Made by a program: the position numbers and the translations under genes. A stretch of DNA of 35,593 nucleotides from Candidatus Scalindua sp. GTDB lineage: Bacteria; Planctomycetota; Brocadiia; Brocadiales; Scalinduaceae. The first letter of the stretch is position 1, and each line of letters starts with the position of its first letter. Of this stretch, positions 1-6,617 are shown one piece after another. The notes below the pieces were generated by a model. The model saw only the letters and a program-made list of their open reading frames with translations. It searched no databases and had not been told where the DNA came from. The DNA is taken from contig JAIQZU010000039.1 in the NCBI GenBank assembly GCA_021776915.1, forward strand, positions 121,720 through 157,312. The letters run 5' to 3'.

Positions 1-1
1 T

Positions 2-847
2 GGCACCAGCAGAACGAATCCTTTTGGAAAAGACAATAAGGGCGACCCTGAAAGAATCCTGGAAAATATAAAGAAGTTAGATCTTTATGCTATTGCGACT
101 ATAGGGGGAGAAGACACTCAGGGCGCTGCATTCAAGCTGTCTGAAATGGGCGTCAATGTTGTTGGAGTCCCGAAGACTATAGATAATGATTTACCGGGTA
201 CGGATTATACATTTGGATTTGATACTGCCGTAAATATAGCAACGGAGGCTATTGACAGGCTCCACACGACGGCAGAGTCACATAACAGAGTTATGGTAGT
301 AGAGGTTATGGGAAGACACACGGGATGGATTGCTACGTTTGCAGGCATTGCCGGAGGAGCCGACCTTATCTTGATACCGGAAAAACCAGTTGATATGGAA
401 GAAGTTTATGAAACAATCAAAAGACGGCACAAGCGTGGCAAAAACTTCAGTATTGTGGTTGTGTCAGAAGGCATAAAGCTGCCTGTTGGAGACAAAGAAG
501 AAGGCGGATTCATTCTTCAAAGTACTGAAAAAGACGCCTATGGACACGTAATGCTGGGAGGTGTGGGTTCAGTCCTTGCAAAAATGATTGAAAAAGGCAC
601 TGGTTTTGAGGCACGGTGTACAGTACTCGGCCATACCCAGAGGGGAGGCACGCCTACCGTCTTCGACCGGGTATTGGGTACCCGCTTCGGTATAGCGGCG
701 ATAGACTTGATACATAAAGGTGAATTTGGAAAGATTGTTGTCTTAAGGGGAAATGAAATCATACCAATAGAGCTGAAGGACATAATGGGAAAATATAAAA
801 CTGTTGATGACTACTGGTATGACCTCGCAAAAGTATTTTTTGGATAA
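2..847 (+). CDS. 6-phosphofructokinase, PPi-dependent type (5' end missing)
   Basis: The frame is open from base 2, so the N-terminus lies outside the window; 281 residues are visible. The enzyme phosphorylates fructose 6-phosphate to fructose 1,6-bisphosphate in cytoplasmic glycolysis. The phosphoryl-donor site reads GGEDT and the catalytic loop reads PKTIDND. Aspartate in the first motif and lysine in the second are the residues that, in characterised members, select pyrophosphate over ATP (ATP enzymes carry glycine at both). MGRHTGW and GHTQRGG are further family signatures. The reaction is therefore likely the reversible diphosphate-fructose-6-phosphate 1-phosphotransferase, though the donor is inferred from two residues only. 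mobA starts 5 bases after the stop, so the two are probably co-transcribed. Confidence 0.93.
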   Translation, partial: GTSRTNPFGKDNKGDPERILENIKKLDLYAIATIGGEDTQGAAFKLSEMGVNVVGVPKTIDNDLPGTDYTFGFDTAVNIATEAIDRLHTTAESHNRVMVVEVMGRHTGWIATFAGIAGGADLILIPEKPVDMEEVYETIKRRHKRGKNFSIVVVSEGIKLPVGDKEEGGFILQSTEKDAYGHVMLGGVGSVLAKMIEKGTGFEARCTVLGHTQRGGTPTVFDRVLGTRFGIAAIDLIHKGEFGKIVVLRGNEIIPIELKDIMGKYKTVDDYWYDLAKVFFG

Positions 848-852
848 CAACT

Positions 853-1437
853 ATGACAGCAGTAATACTCGCCGGCGGTAAGAGCAGCAGAATGGGCTCT
901 AACAAGGCATTTCTTAAACTCAAGGGCAAGACGTTCATAGAACGGCAAATAGGCTTGCTCCGGGAAATGTTTGATGAAATTTTCATTTCAGCCAATACAC
1001 CATCGGAGTATGAGTATCTGAACCTGCCTGTCTTTAAGGACATCTATCCTGAAAAAGGACCACTGTGCGGAATATATACCAGCCTCATTAATTCAAGTAG
1101 TTTTTATACATTTATGCTTGCCTGTGACATGCCTTTTGTCGAATCAGGACTGATAAAACATCTTAAAGATTTTACAAAAGAGTATGACGTAGTTGTTCCA
1201 AAAAGCGAAAGAGGTCTGGAACCTTTACATGCATTCTATTCAAAGAATTGTATTGATCCAATCAAGAGAGAACTTGACGCAGACAACCTGAGAATAATCA
1301 GTTTCTTTCCTCACGTAAAGGTGAAAATAGTAGAGCTGGAAAGCTTGACTTCACCAGATAGTTTTAAAAACTCAATTAAAAACCTGAATACCAGGGATGA
1401 ATACGAGGTAGTAAAAAATGTGAAACTTCCATCTTAA
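853..1437 (+). CDS. mobA: Molybdenum cofactor guanylyltransferase MobA
   Basis: A 194-residue protein opening with the nucleotidyltransferase signature LAGGKSSRMGSNKAF (residues 6-20), which binds GTP, followed by LACDMPF, whose aspartate coordinates magnesium in the MobA family. MobA transfers GMP to molybdopterin-Mo to make the bis-MGD cofactor of DMSO-reductase-type enzymes such as formate dehydrogenases and nitrate reductases. The length matches the family. It follows the phosphofructokinase by 5 bases with no terminator between them, so the pair is probably one transcript although the functions are unrelated. An alternative in the same fold would be a CTP- or sugar-nucleotide transferase, but the short length and motif spacing favour MobA. 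Confidence 0.88.
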   Translation: MTAVILAGGKSSRMGSNKAFLKLKGKTFIERQIGLLREMFDEIFISANTPSEYEYLNLPVFKDIYPEKGPLCGIYTSLINSSSFYTFMLACDMPFVESGLIKHLKDFTKEYDVVVPKSERGLEPLHAFYSKNCIDPIKRELDADNLRIISFFPHVKVKIVELESLTSPDSFKNSIKNLNTRDEYEVVKNVKLPS

Positions 1438-1495
1438 GCCTTCAAAATTTAAACCCTTAGCCTTTTACTTAACTGTTGCAGCAGAAACCTTTAGG

Positions 1496-1660
1496 CCACC
1501 CACCAACACTATATTTTACTTGCTCCCATGCTCCCACCACACTACAAGTCGGTCAAACTGCGTGTAAACAAGTCATGTTTCTGGTAGCTTCAAATATCAA
1601 GACTGACTGGTGGAAAATAATATATCGAATAGATTTACTTTTTGCTATGGTTATGTTTCC
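1496..1660. repeat. Duplicated segment, copy A
   Basis: This stretch is nearly identical to 2926-3090; only a handful of substitutions are visible by eye over about 160 bases. It corresponds to the region just downstream of the mlaC-like gene plus the last codons of that gene (minus strand). A plus-strand frame stays open through both copies, but I see no start or ribosome site that would make it a gene. Confidence 0.85.
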
Positions 1661-1703
1661 TTCAGAGAAGTATCCTTAAGGAAAGAGAACCTCTGTATCT
1701 CAT
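1635..1703 (-). pseudogene. mlaC-like gene remnant with internal deletions
   Basis: The two ends of the intact mlaC-like gene at 3065-3640 can be recognised here: the last codons and stop at 1635-1660, and the first codons (Met-Arg-Tyr-Arg) read from 1703. A short middle piece at about 1661-1680 resembles 3507-3530 of the intact gene. About 500 bases in between are missing, so this copy cannot encode a functional protein. The sequence upstream of its former start (1704-1762) still matches 3641-3710, confirming that it is the same locus duplicated. Confidence 0.75.
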
Positions 1704-1763
1704 AACTTAACCGCCTTAACTCGAAATTTTACCAACATCATCCCGGAAAATTATTAATATCTA

Positions 1764-1917
1764 AATTGAGTGATTTCGTAGCCGCAACCTTAAGGTTGCA
1801 TAACTTGCACAAATCCATCAGGTGATATAAAACGCAGGCTAAAGTCGTGCCGAAGGACAGACCTGCCTCTGGCATGGCTAGAGGCTACAACGGCATGTAA
1901 AATAAAATCGCTCAATT
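1764..1917. mobile_element. MITE-like element with 13-bp inverted ends
   Basis: Terminal inverted repeats AATTGAGTGATTT (1764-1776) and AAATCGCTCAATT (1905-1917) differ at one position. They enclose about 128 bases with no coding capacity that contain the perfect palindrome GCAACCTTAAGGTTGC (1784-1799) and a GTAGCCGC/GGCTAC pair. The matching part of the second duplicated segment (3641-3770) runs straight through without this block, so it looks like an insertion into copy A. No clear target-site duplication was seen. Confidence 0.6.
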
Positions 1918-1955
1918 CAGGTAATAATACCTTTTTCTGAAATGTGTCATGTTAC

Positions 1956-1995
1956 AAAAGTGTGCTATTACACTACTGTGACATGGCACACTTTT
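1956..1995. repeat. Inverted repeat, copy A
   Basis: AAAAGTGTGC (1956-1965) pairs with GCACACTTTT (1986-1995) around a loop that contains a second small CAC/GTG pairing. The same structure is kept in the other duplicated segment at 3729-3764. It could be a terminator, an attenuator or a regulator site. Confidence 0.6.
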
Positions 1996-2400
1996 CATCT
2001 AAATAATTTAGTGTCATCAAATCAGCAAACATAACTCATAGCCATATAATTTTCTCATAAGCTGGTACATACTCATGAATTACGAATTCTTTACACTTCT
2101 TTTTAAGTATACAACAAATATTTATCTGACACTGGCACAGAATTTGAAAATATGTATTTTCTAACTTTTATTTTAAATTAATGTCTTCCAGTCAGAGACT
2201 ACGATTGCCAAATGTAGAGAAACGGCCTCAGCCTTGCACCTCCATAGGTTTATTAGTAAAGATGGTTATAAAAAGATTTAAACTGGTATTGAGCCCGTTG
2301 CGTGTGAAAGTTTAAGAACCACTGCTACGAATAAAATTAATAATTCTATTTGCACAGATTTCTAATAATTCTCAATTTTACATATGGAGAAAGGCTAAAA

Positions 2401-2799
2401 ATGAGTAAGTTGGTTGAAGAATTTAAAAAGGAACATTCCTTGATTGTAGACGCTCTTAGTAAATCCAGGAAAATTGGCGTTGATTCAAGAGAGGGTCAGG
2501 CTGAAATTTTGACAGCAAAGGATTTTATACTTGCCCACTTGAAAAAGGAAGATGAGAAACTCTATCCAATACTCAGAAAGGCTGCAGAATCGAGCCAGAG
2601 ATTGAAGGAGCTTTTGAGTGAATTTGATAAAGACTTGAGTGAAACAACAAGCTTTACCCTTAAGTTCTTTAACGATTACACTGCAATAAAAGGAAGCAAA
2701 CTTGCGATGAAGTTAGAAACGCTTATTACAATTTTTGAAAGAAGGATACTTCGGGAAGAGACGTTTCTTTTTGCAGAATTTGAAAAGTTGCATAAGTAA
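2401..2799 (+). CDS. Hemerythrin HHE-domain protein
   Basis: A 132-residue, all-helical protein. The start at 2401 is chosen because a strong ribosome site (GGAGAAAGG, 2386-2394) lies 6 bases before it; the longer in-frame extension to 2350 crosses that site and has no support. Visible candidate iron ligands are His in KKEHSL (residue 11), His-x3-Glu in AHLKKEDE and Glu in REETF. The second HxxxE pair of classical hemerythrin is weak, so the metal site may be reduced compared with the second hemerythrin at 4149. HHE proteins bind a di-iron centre and act in oxygen, nitric oxide or iron handling; the exact role here cannot be read. The gene sits in the duplicated zone downstream of the mlaC remnant. 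Confidence 0.75.
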   Translation: MSKLVEEFKKEHSLIVDALSKSRKIGVDSREGQAEILTAKDFILAHLKKEDEKLYPILRKAAESSQRLKELLSEFDKDLSETTSFTLKFFNDYTAIKGSKLAMKLETLITIFERRILREETFLFAEFEKLHK

Positions 2800-2845
2800 G
2801 GTCTATTACATGGATTAGTATGTAGTTGATTATCCCTCTGTCGCA

Positions 2846-2929
2846 TTAAGGTATATACCCCCTTTTAATAAGCTCTTGTCTCATAATCTCTTATTTTCCT
2901 TCAATTTCTCTTATCTTCTCAATATCCAC
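2846..2929 (-). pseudogene. 3' fragment of the small lipoprotein gene at 5037-5330
   Basis: Read on the minus strand, this stretch encodes a degenerate copy of the last 27 or so residues of the lipoprotein at 5037-5330, ending in RQELIKRGYIP and a stop; the intact gene ends RQELLKRGYMP. One in-frame stop interrupts it and no upstream part is present. Its left end abuts the repeat that begins at 2926, so the junction is probably a recombination breakpoint. Confidence 0.75.
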
Positions 2930-3090
2930 CCATTAACACTATATTTTACTTGCTCCCATGCTCCCGCCACACTACAAGTCGGTCAAACTGCGTGTGAACA
3001 AGTCATGTTTCTGGTAGCTTCAAATATCAAGACTGACTGGTGGAAAATAATCCATCGAATAGATTTACTTTTTGCCCTGGTTCTGTTTCA
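2926..3090. repeat. Duplicated segment, copy B
   Basis: Partner of 1496-1660, collinear at an offset of 1430 bases. It covers the sequence downstream of the intact mlaC-like gene and that gene's last codons. Beyond 3090 the similarity stops because copy A has lost most of the gene, then resumes at 3629 (matching 1692). Confidence 0.85.
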
Positions 3091-3640
3091 ACTTTTGAAC
3101 CAATTCTTCATATGAAGATTTACTCAAAAAACTATAAATTTGTCGGCGGTAGTTGTTGACTATACTTACCCCTTCAAAAACCACGTCAAAAATTCTCCAT
3201 TTCCCATTTTTTCTGAATAAGCGAAAATCTACTGACATTTCATCTTCTGTTCTTTTAAGGAGTTCGACTTGTACTTTGGCGTATTTATTACCTTGTTTTT
3301 CCCTTAGAGAAATGATTTTTTTCCCAAAATGAGAGCCTGACTTTCTAATGTAAGCAGATTTAATGTTATTGGTAAACAATTCGACAAACTCATTCTTTTC
3401 ATCAGGTGAAAGTTTTTTCCAATGCTTCCACATAGCTCTTTTAGCCATTTCTTCAAAGCTGAAAGAAGGTGAAATCTCTTTCCACAGCTTTTGTTTACGT
3501 TCCTTCGTGTTAAGAGAAGCATCCTTAAAGATGACATCCTTAACTACTTCTCCCGGTTCCCCTGACCACAGAGGAGTGGAAGTGAACGTAAGAAAAAAAA
3601 TACCAATAAATATTTTAAATGCAATTCTTCTGTATCTCAT
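3065..3640 (-). CDS. MlaC/Ttg2D-family phospholipid-binding protein
   Basis: A 191-residue protein with an N-terminal hydrophobic signal (residues 7-25, likely cleaved near WSG). Family features are FSFEEMAKRAMWKHW, SPDEKNEFVELF and, near the C-terminus, WRIFDVVFEGVSIVNNYR, typical of MlaC, the periplasmic shuttle that carries phospholipids between outer and inner membrane in Mla pathways. Length is slightly under the usual 200-210. No MlaD, MlaE or MlaF gene is nearby, so it is an orphan in this window. A degraded duplicate lies at 1635-1703, and a conserved inverted repeat lies about 90 bases upstream of its start. Confidence 0.85.
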   Translation of the reverse strand: MRYRRIAFKIFIGIFFLTFTSTPLWSGEPGEVVKDVIFKDASLNTKERKQKLWKEISPSFSFEEMAKRAMWKHWKKLSPDEKNEFVELFTNNIKSAYIRKSGSHFGKKIISLREKQGNKYAKVQVELLKRTEDEMSVDFRLFRKNGKWRIFDVVFEGVSIVNNYRRQIYSFLSKSSYEELVQKLKQNQGKK

Positions 3641-3728
3641 AACTTAACCGCCTTAACATAGCATTTTACAAATATCATTCCTGAAAATCATTATTAATAT
3701 CTTTCTTTTGGGAAATATCATGCTACAC

Positions 3729-3764
3729 AAGTGTGCCATTGCACTACTGTGACATGGCACACTT
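3729..3764. repeat. Inverted repeat, copy B (11-bp perfect stem)
   Basis: AAGTGTGCCAT (3729-3739) is perfectly complementary to ATGGCACACTT (3754-3764), with a small CAC/GTG pairing inside the loop and TT following on the plus strand. It lies upstream of the minus-strand mlaC-like start at 3640 and is shared with 1956-1995. A terminator reading rightward or an operator for mlaC are both possible. Confidence 0.6.
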
Positions 3765-3903
3765 TTAATCTATACAATTTAGTATCGCCTATTACACGGC
3801 ACAACTCACAAATCACTTAACACTATTCGTATACTTATGTTACATAGTGGCTTAGAGAAACGTGATGCCTGCTGTAAATTTATAATATAAATTACACGGC
3901 TCT

Positions 3904-4027
3904 GGCACAGGTTTTGTTAATTTAAGCATTAGTAGGTGCGTATCCGTGTGAATGACACAGCCTGGCTTAGCCGTTCGCCAGCTCGACAAAATAGTTTCGG
4001 CGGGGAATGGGAAGTTGGACCTGTGCC
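3904..4027 (+). other. GC-rich structured leader or intron remnant
   Basis: GGCACAGGT (3904-3912) pairs with ACCTGTGCC (4019-4027) across about 106 bases. Inside are CTGGC/GCCAG (3962-3966 with 3977-3981) and a possible GCCG/CGGC crossing pair. The stretch is clearly richer in G and C than the flanking AT-rich DNA and has no coding signs. It lies about 120 bases before the second hemerythrin, so it may be a structured 5' leader. The 5' part of a decayed group II intron (GTGCG at about 3934) is an alternative. Confidence 0.3.
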
Positions 4028-4148
4028 TACAAGTGATATTATTCTTTGCACCTCCTCTATCAGAAAGGCAAAACGTCGTTATAGTGTTTATGATCTATTT
4101 GTACTGATTGTTTTACTTTTTCATTTTACACAGGCTGGGAGATTAAGA

Positions 4149-4571
4149 ATGATTACACAGGAAGACAAATATAATCTTTATGTATCATTAATCAGTGAAG
4201 ATCACAAGAAGCTCATTGGTGCTATTGATAAAGCTATTGCTGCAAAACAACACAAGAAGAGACCGGAAGAAATGAAGGAAATATTACATGATATAATCAG
4301 GCATGCTATTAAACATTTTGCAACTGAAGAGATTTACATGATAGAGTTTAAATATCCGGAGTATCAATACCATAAAGAATCCCACATGGATTTTTCTATT
4401 AAAGCGCTTGCTTATCATAATAGGATAATCAATAGTGACTACCAGACCGCAAATGAGATGCTTGAATATTTAAAGCAATGGTTAATTAATCACTTTCAGG
4501 AAACTGACAAAAAATATAATGAATATTTCAGCAAGAATGGCCATAGTAAACCTTTACACTATTCTCCATAA
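4149..4571 (+). CDS. Bacteriohemerythrin
   Basis: A 140-residue protein. The start at 4149 is preferred: a GGGAG ribosome site lies about 8 bases upstream and the hemerythrin fold begins there, whereas the in-frame extension to 3936 runs through the structured GC-rich leader and has no domain character. Di-iron ligand pattern is well kept: His in EDHKKL, His and HFATEE (HxxxE), His residues in YHKESH and HFQETD (HxxxD). Such single-domain proteins bind oxygen reversibly and are used for oxygen delivery, detoxification or sensing in low-oxygen bacteria. It is followed 45 bases later by a PilZ protein, suggesting co-expression with c-di-GMP signalling. It is only distantly similar to the hemerythrin at 2401. 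Confidence 0.85.
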   Translation: MITQEDKYNLYVSLISEDHKKLIGAIDKAIAAKQHKKRPEEMKEILHDIIRHAIKHFATEEIYMIEFKYPEYQYHKESHMDFSIKALAYHNRIINSDYQTANEMLEYLKQWLINHFQETDKKYNEYFSKNGHSKPLHYSP

Positions 4572-4616
4572 ATAACTCAGCTAAGACTTATTAACATGCA
4601 GAAGAGGAGAGATATG

Positions 4617-4955
4617 ATGTCAACCAATGAAAGAGATTCTGACAAAAGGGCAAACAGACGACTAGGTCTTGCATTACAGATAATGTTCCCCGGTCAGAAA
4701 GGCGAGACAATAAATATTAGTGCAACTGGAGTTTATTTCGAAGTTATAACAAATGATATGGAGGCATTTTCTCCTGGGACAACAATCCCTATTCAGATAA
4801 AAGCATCAACTACACAGGCTTCTGAACCAAGAGATATCAATCTTAAGGGAAATGGTACTGTTGTCAGGAATGATATAAAAAATGTTACCAATCATGGCAA
4901 CAAATTGGGTGTGGCTTTGGAATTCAAGGAGAAGCTTAATATTTTCGTTGATTAA
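4617..4955 (+). CDS. PilZ-domain protein (c-di-GMP receptor candidate)
   Basis: About 112 residues from the ATG at 4617, which sits 7 bases after GGAG (4606-4609); ATGs at 4614 and 4596 are in frame, but the latter lies upstream of the ribosome site. The c-di-GMP signature is visible: an arginine cluster (RANRR) near the N-terminus and NISATG, matching the (D/N)xSxxG motif, followed by a beta-rich C-terminal part ending in GVALEF. PilZ proteins bind c-di-GMP and adjust motility, adhesion or exopolysaccharide output. No effector domain is attached, so it would act through a partner. It probably shares a transcript with the bacteriohemerythrin just upstream. Confidence 0.82.
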   Translation: MSTNERDSDKRANRRLGLALQIMFPGQKGETINISATGVYFEVITNDMEAFSPGTTIPIQIKASTTQASEPRDINLKGNGTVVRNDIKNVTNHGNKLGVALEFKEKLNIFVD

Positions 4956-5036
4956 TCTTAGAATTATGGCAATTCAGATCAAACAGCTTCCAACTTAATA
5001 ATTTTTTAATGGAGTTTTTCCCCCACACAGTAGCAT

Positions 5037-5330
5037 TTAAGGCATATACCCCCTTTTAAGAAGCTCTTGTCTTACAACCCCAAGTTTTTCTTCAAGATTT
5101 TTTATCTTCTTAATGTCACCGTTGCTATAACCACTCTCCGAACTTCCAGATCCACTGGGATACTTTGCCGGATTATCTTTTGAAGCGGCACGTTTCACCA
5201 TATAAATTTGAAGATCAATTTTATCATACCTATCTGCCAGTTCATTATCCGTCAGCTTTTCCACAGGTTTAAGTGCAGTACAGGCAAAGAGAAATACCGG
5301 TAATAAGATAATTATTATTTTCTTACACAT
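5037..5330 (-). CDS. Small lipoprotein of unknown function
   Basis: A 97-residue protein starting with a lipoprotein signal (MCKKIIIILLPVFLFAC); the lipobox LFAC puts the lipidated cysteine at residue 17, so it is membrane-tethered on the outer side of the inner membrane. After the anchor comes a charged helix-rich part, a Gly/Ser/Tyr-rich linker (about residues 58-70) and a short coiled-coil-like tail. I do not recognise the family. A broken copy of its 3' end at 2846-2929 shows that this locus took part in the local duplications. Confidence 0.7.
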   Translation of the reverse strand: MCKKIIIILLPVFLFACTALKPVEKLTDNELADRYDKIDLQIYMVKRAASKDNPAKYPSGSGSSESGYSNGDIKKIKNLEEKLGVVRQELLKRGYMP

Positions 5331-5385
5331 GTTGGCAATGCTACATAATTACAGGTAGATTATCAAGTCGAAATAGTAAGTTGTA

Positions 5386-5553
5386 TTGCCCAATTTAAAG
5401 CCATCAACTAGGACAATTTCTCTTCGTCTTCCAGCGTCTATGTTAGAAGAGCTTAAACTTCTGTCAAACAAAAGAGATGTACCATATCAATCGTTGTTAA
5501 AAATCTTTTTGTCAGAGAGAATCGAAGAGGAACTGCATATGACTAAGACATAA
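5386..5553 (+). pseudogene. CopG/RHH antitoxin remnant (N-terminus lost)
   Basis: The frame from 5386 (a possible TTG codon) to the stop at 5553 gives 55 residues containing RTISLRLP, a ribbon-helix-helix strand motif, then LEELKLLSNKRDVPYQSLL and KIFLSERIEEE, a typical C-terminal part of CopG/BrnA-type antitoxins. The protein lacks the usual first 30-40 residues. A neighbouring frame just upstream (about 5352-5380) reads DYQVEIV, which would fit the missing sequence, so one frameshift probably broke the gene. No toxin partner is visible on either side. Confidence 0.6.
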
Positions 5554-5562
5554 CAAGTCCCT

Positions 5563-6477
5563 TTAATTCCTTCCTCTGCGGCTTTGTGCCTTTGCCATGC
5601 TCAGAGGGGCTTTGCGAGGGACGTGAATAAGGGTTCTCAATCTGTTTGAATTAAGTGAGACGTTACCAATCCGCGGCGGACCGTTTTCTTCCTGATGACG
5701 CATTCTGCCGTTTAGTAAACCGGGAGAGTATCCTCCCTTCTCCAGTACATATTTGCCAATGTCATAGAGGCTCCATGTCTTTTCTCCACCTAGATGAAAT
5801 AGCCCTTTTAGTTCAAGGGTAAGGGCGGAGATAGCCATTATGCCAATCTCCTCGCAATCGATACAGCTACGGTATTCATCGTAGAAAAGAGTTACCGGCA
5901 GGTTACGTCTGAATCTGCCCTCTATCCAGTCAATCGCCCCTTTGTTACCCAGGATTGAATCACCGAGCGGCAGCCCCAGTCTGACAACACAATAATCTTT
6001 GCAACTTTGAATGTATGTTTCTGCTTCGGCAAAGGTCCTGCCTACAACGTTAATGGGGTCAGGCTGATCATCCTCCGAATAACCGCCTGCCGGTTGATTA
6101 TAACCGGAAAACACGAGATCGGTACTCATGTACAGAATGGGTATGTCATTACCGAATACATCTGCAACGGCCCTTGTGCCCTGTACATTAAGGGCATGCG
6201 CCCATTCCGGCCGCTCTTCACAGACGTCCAGATCACAGACGCCAGCACAGTGTATTACGTGTGTGGGTCTGAATCCACCTCTTATTCTTTCTAATTCTGC
6301 CCGTTCGGTAATGCAGAAAGACGAAACATTGTCTGAGTCAGGAACATCCGATTTAGGCGGCCTCAGGCCATACAAAGAGGTCTCTGGCAGCAGTTCACGT
6401 AACTGAGTGAATATAGGCCATCCGTGTATTGATGTGACTCCTGTTACAAGTATCCTCCATGAATCAGGAATTTTCAT
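5563..6477 (-). CDS. RmlD-like SDR family protein lacking the YxxxK pair
   Basis: A 304-residue Rossmann-fold protein of the extended SDR/dTDP-4-dehydrorhamnose reductase type. The nucleotide-binding loop is VTGVTSIHG (residues 11-19), followed by HCAGVCDLDVCE, NVQGT and MSTDLVFSG (117-125), a strand motif typical of RmlD. The catalytic site normally reads PxNxYGxTK; here it reads PINVVGRTF (141-149), so the catalytic tyrosine is Val145 and the lysine is Phe149. The fold and cofactor loop are kept, so it may bind NAD(P) or a nucleotide sugar without normal dehydrogenase chemistry. It stands alone, without other rml genes. Sequence identity to true RmlD cannot be measured here. Confidence 0.75.
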   Translation of the reverse strand: MKIPDSWRILVTGVTSIHGWPIFTQLRELLPETSLYGLRPPKSDVPDSDNVSSFCITERAELERIRGGFRPTHVIHCAGVCDLDVCEERPEWAHALNVQGTRAVADVFGNDIPILYMSTDLVFSGYNQPAGGYSEDDQPDPINVVGRTFAEAETYIQSCKDYCVVRLGLPLGDSILGNKGAIDWIEGRFRRNLPVTLFYDEYRSCIDCEEIGIMAISALTLELKGLFHLGGEKTWSLYDIGKYVLEKGGYSPGLLNGRMRHQEENGPPRIGNVSLNSNRLRTLIHVPRKAPLSMAKAQSRRGRN

Positions 6478-6617
6478 TTGATCAGTATGATAGCAAAAAG
6501 ATTATTGACATGAAATCACAAATTTGTGTCTGGCAAGATTGAAGCACAGATGCTATATTCTTAATCCACTTTTGAAGAAAACAGTATGAATAAACTAAAT
6601 TGAAACAGGAGACAGAA

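Noticed and set aside
1476-1679. Plus-strand open frame conserved in both duplicated blocks (also 2876-3115)
   Set aside because: The frame is shared because the DNA is duplicated; there is no ribosome site, and part of it is antisense to the mlaC end.
1956-1995. CRP- or FNR-type operator in the conserved hairpin
   Set aside because: Only half-site similarity (TGTGA) is present; the symmetry belongs to a different sequence.
3936-4148. N-terminal extension of the bacteriohemerythrin
   Set aside because: It crosses a structured GC-rich stretch and a good ribosome site lies just before the ATG at 4149.
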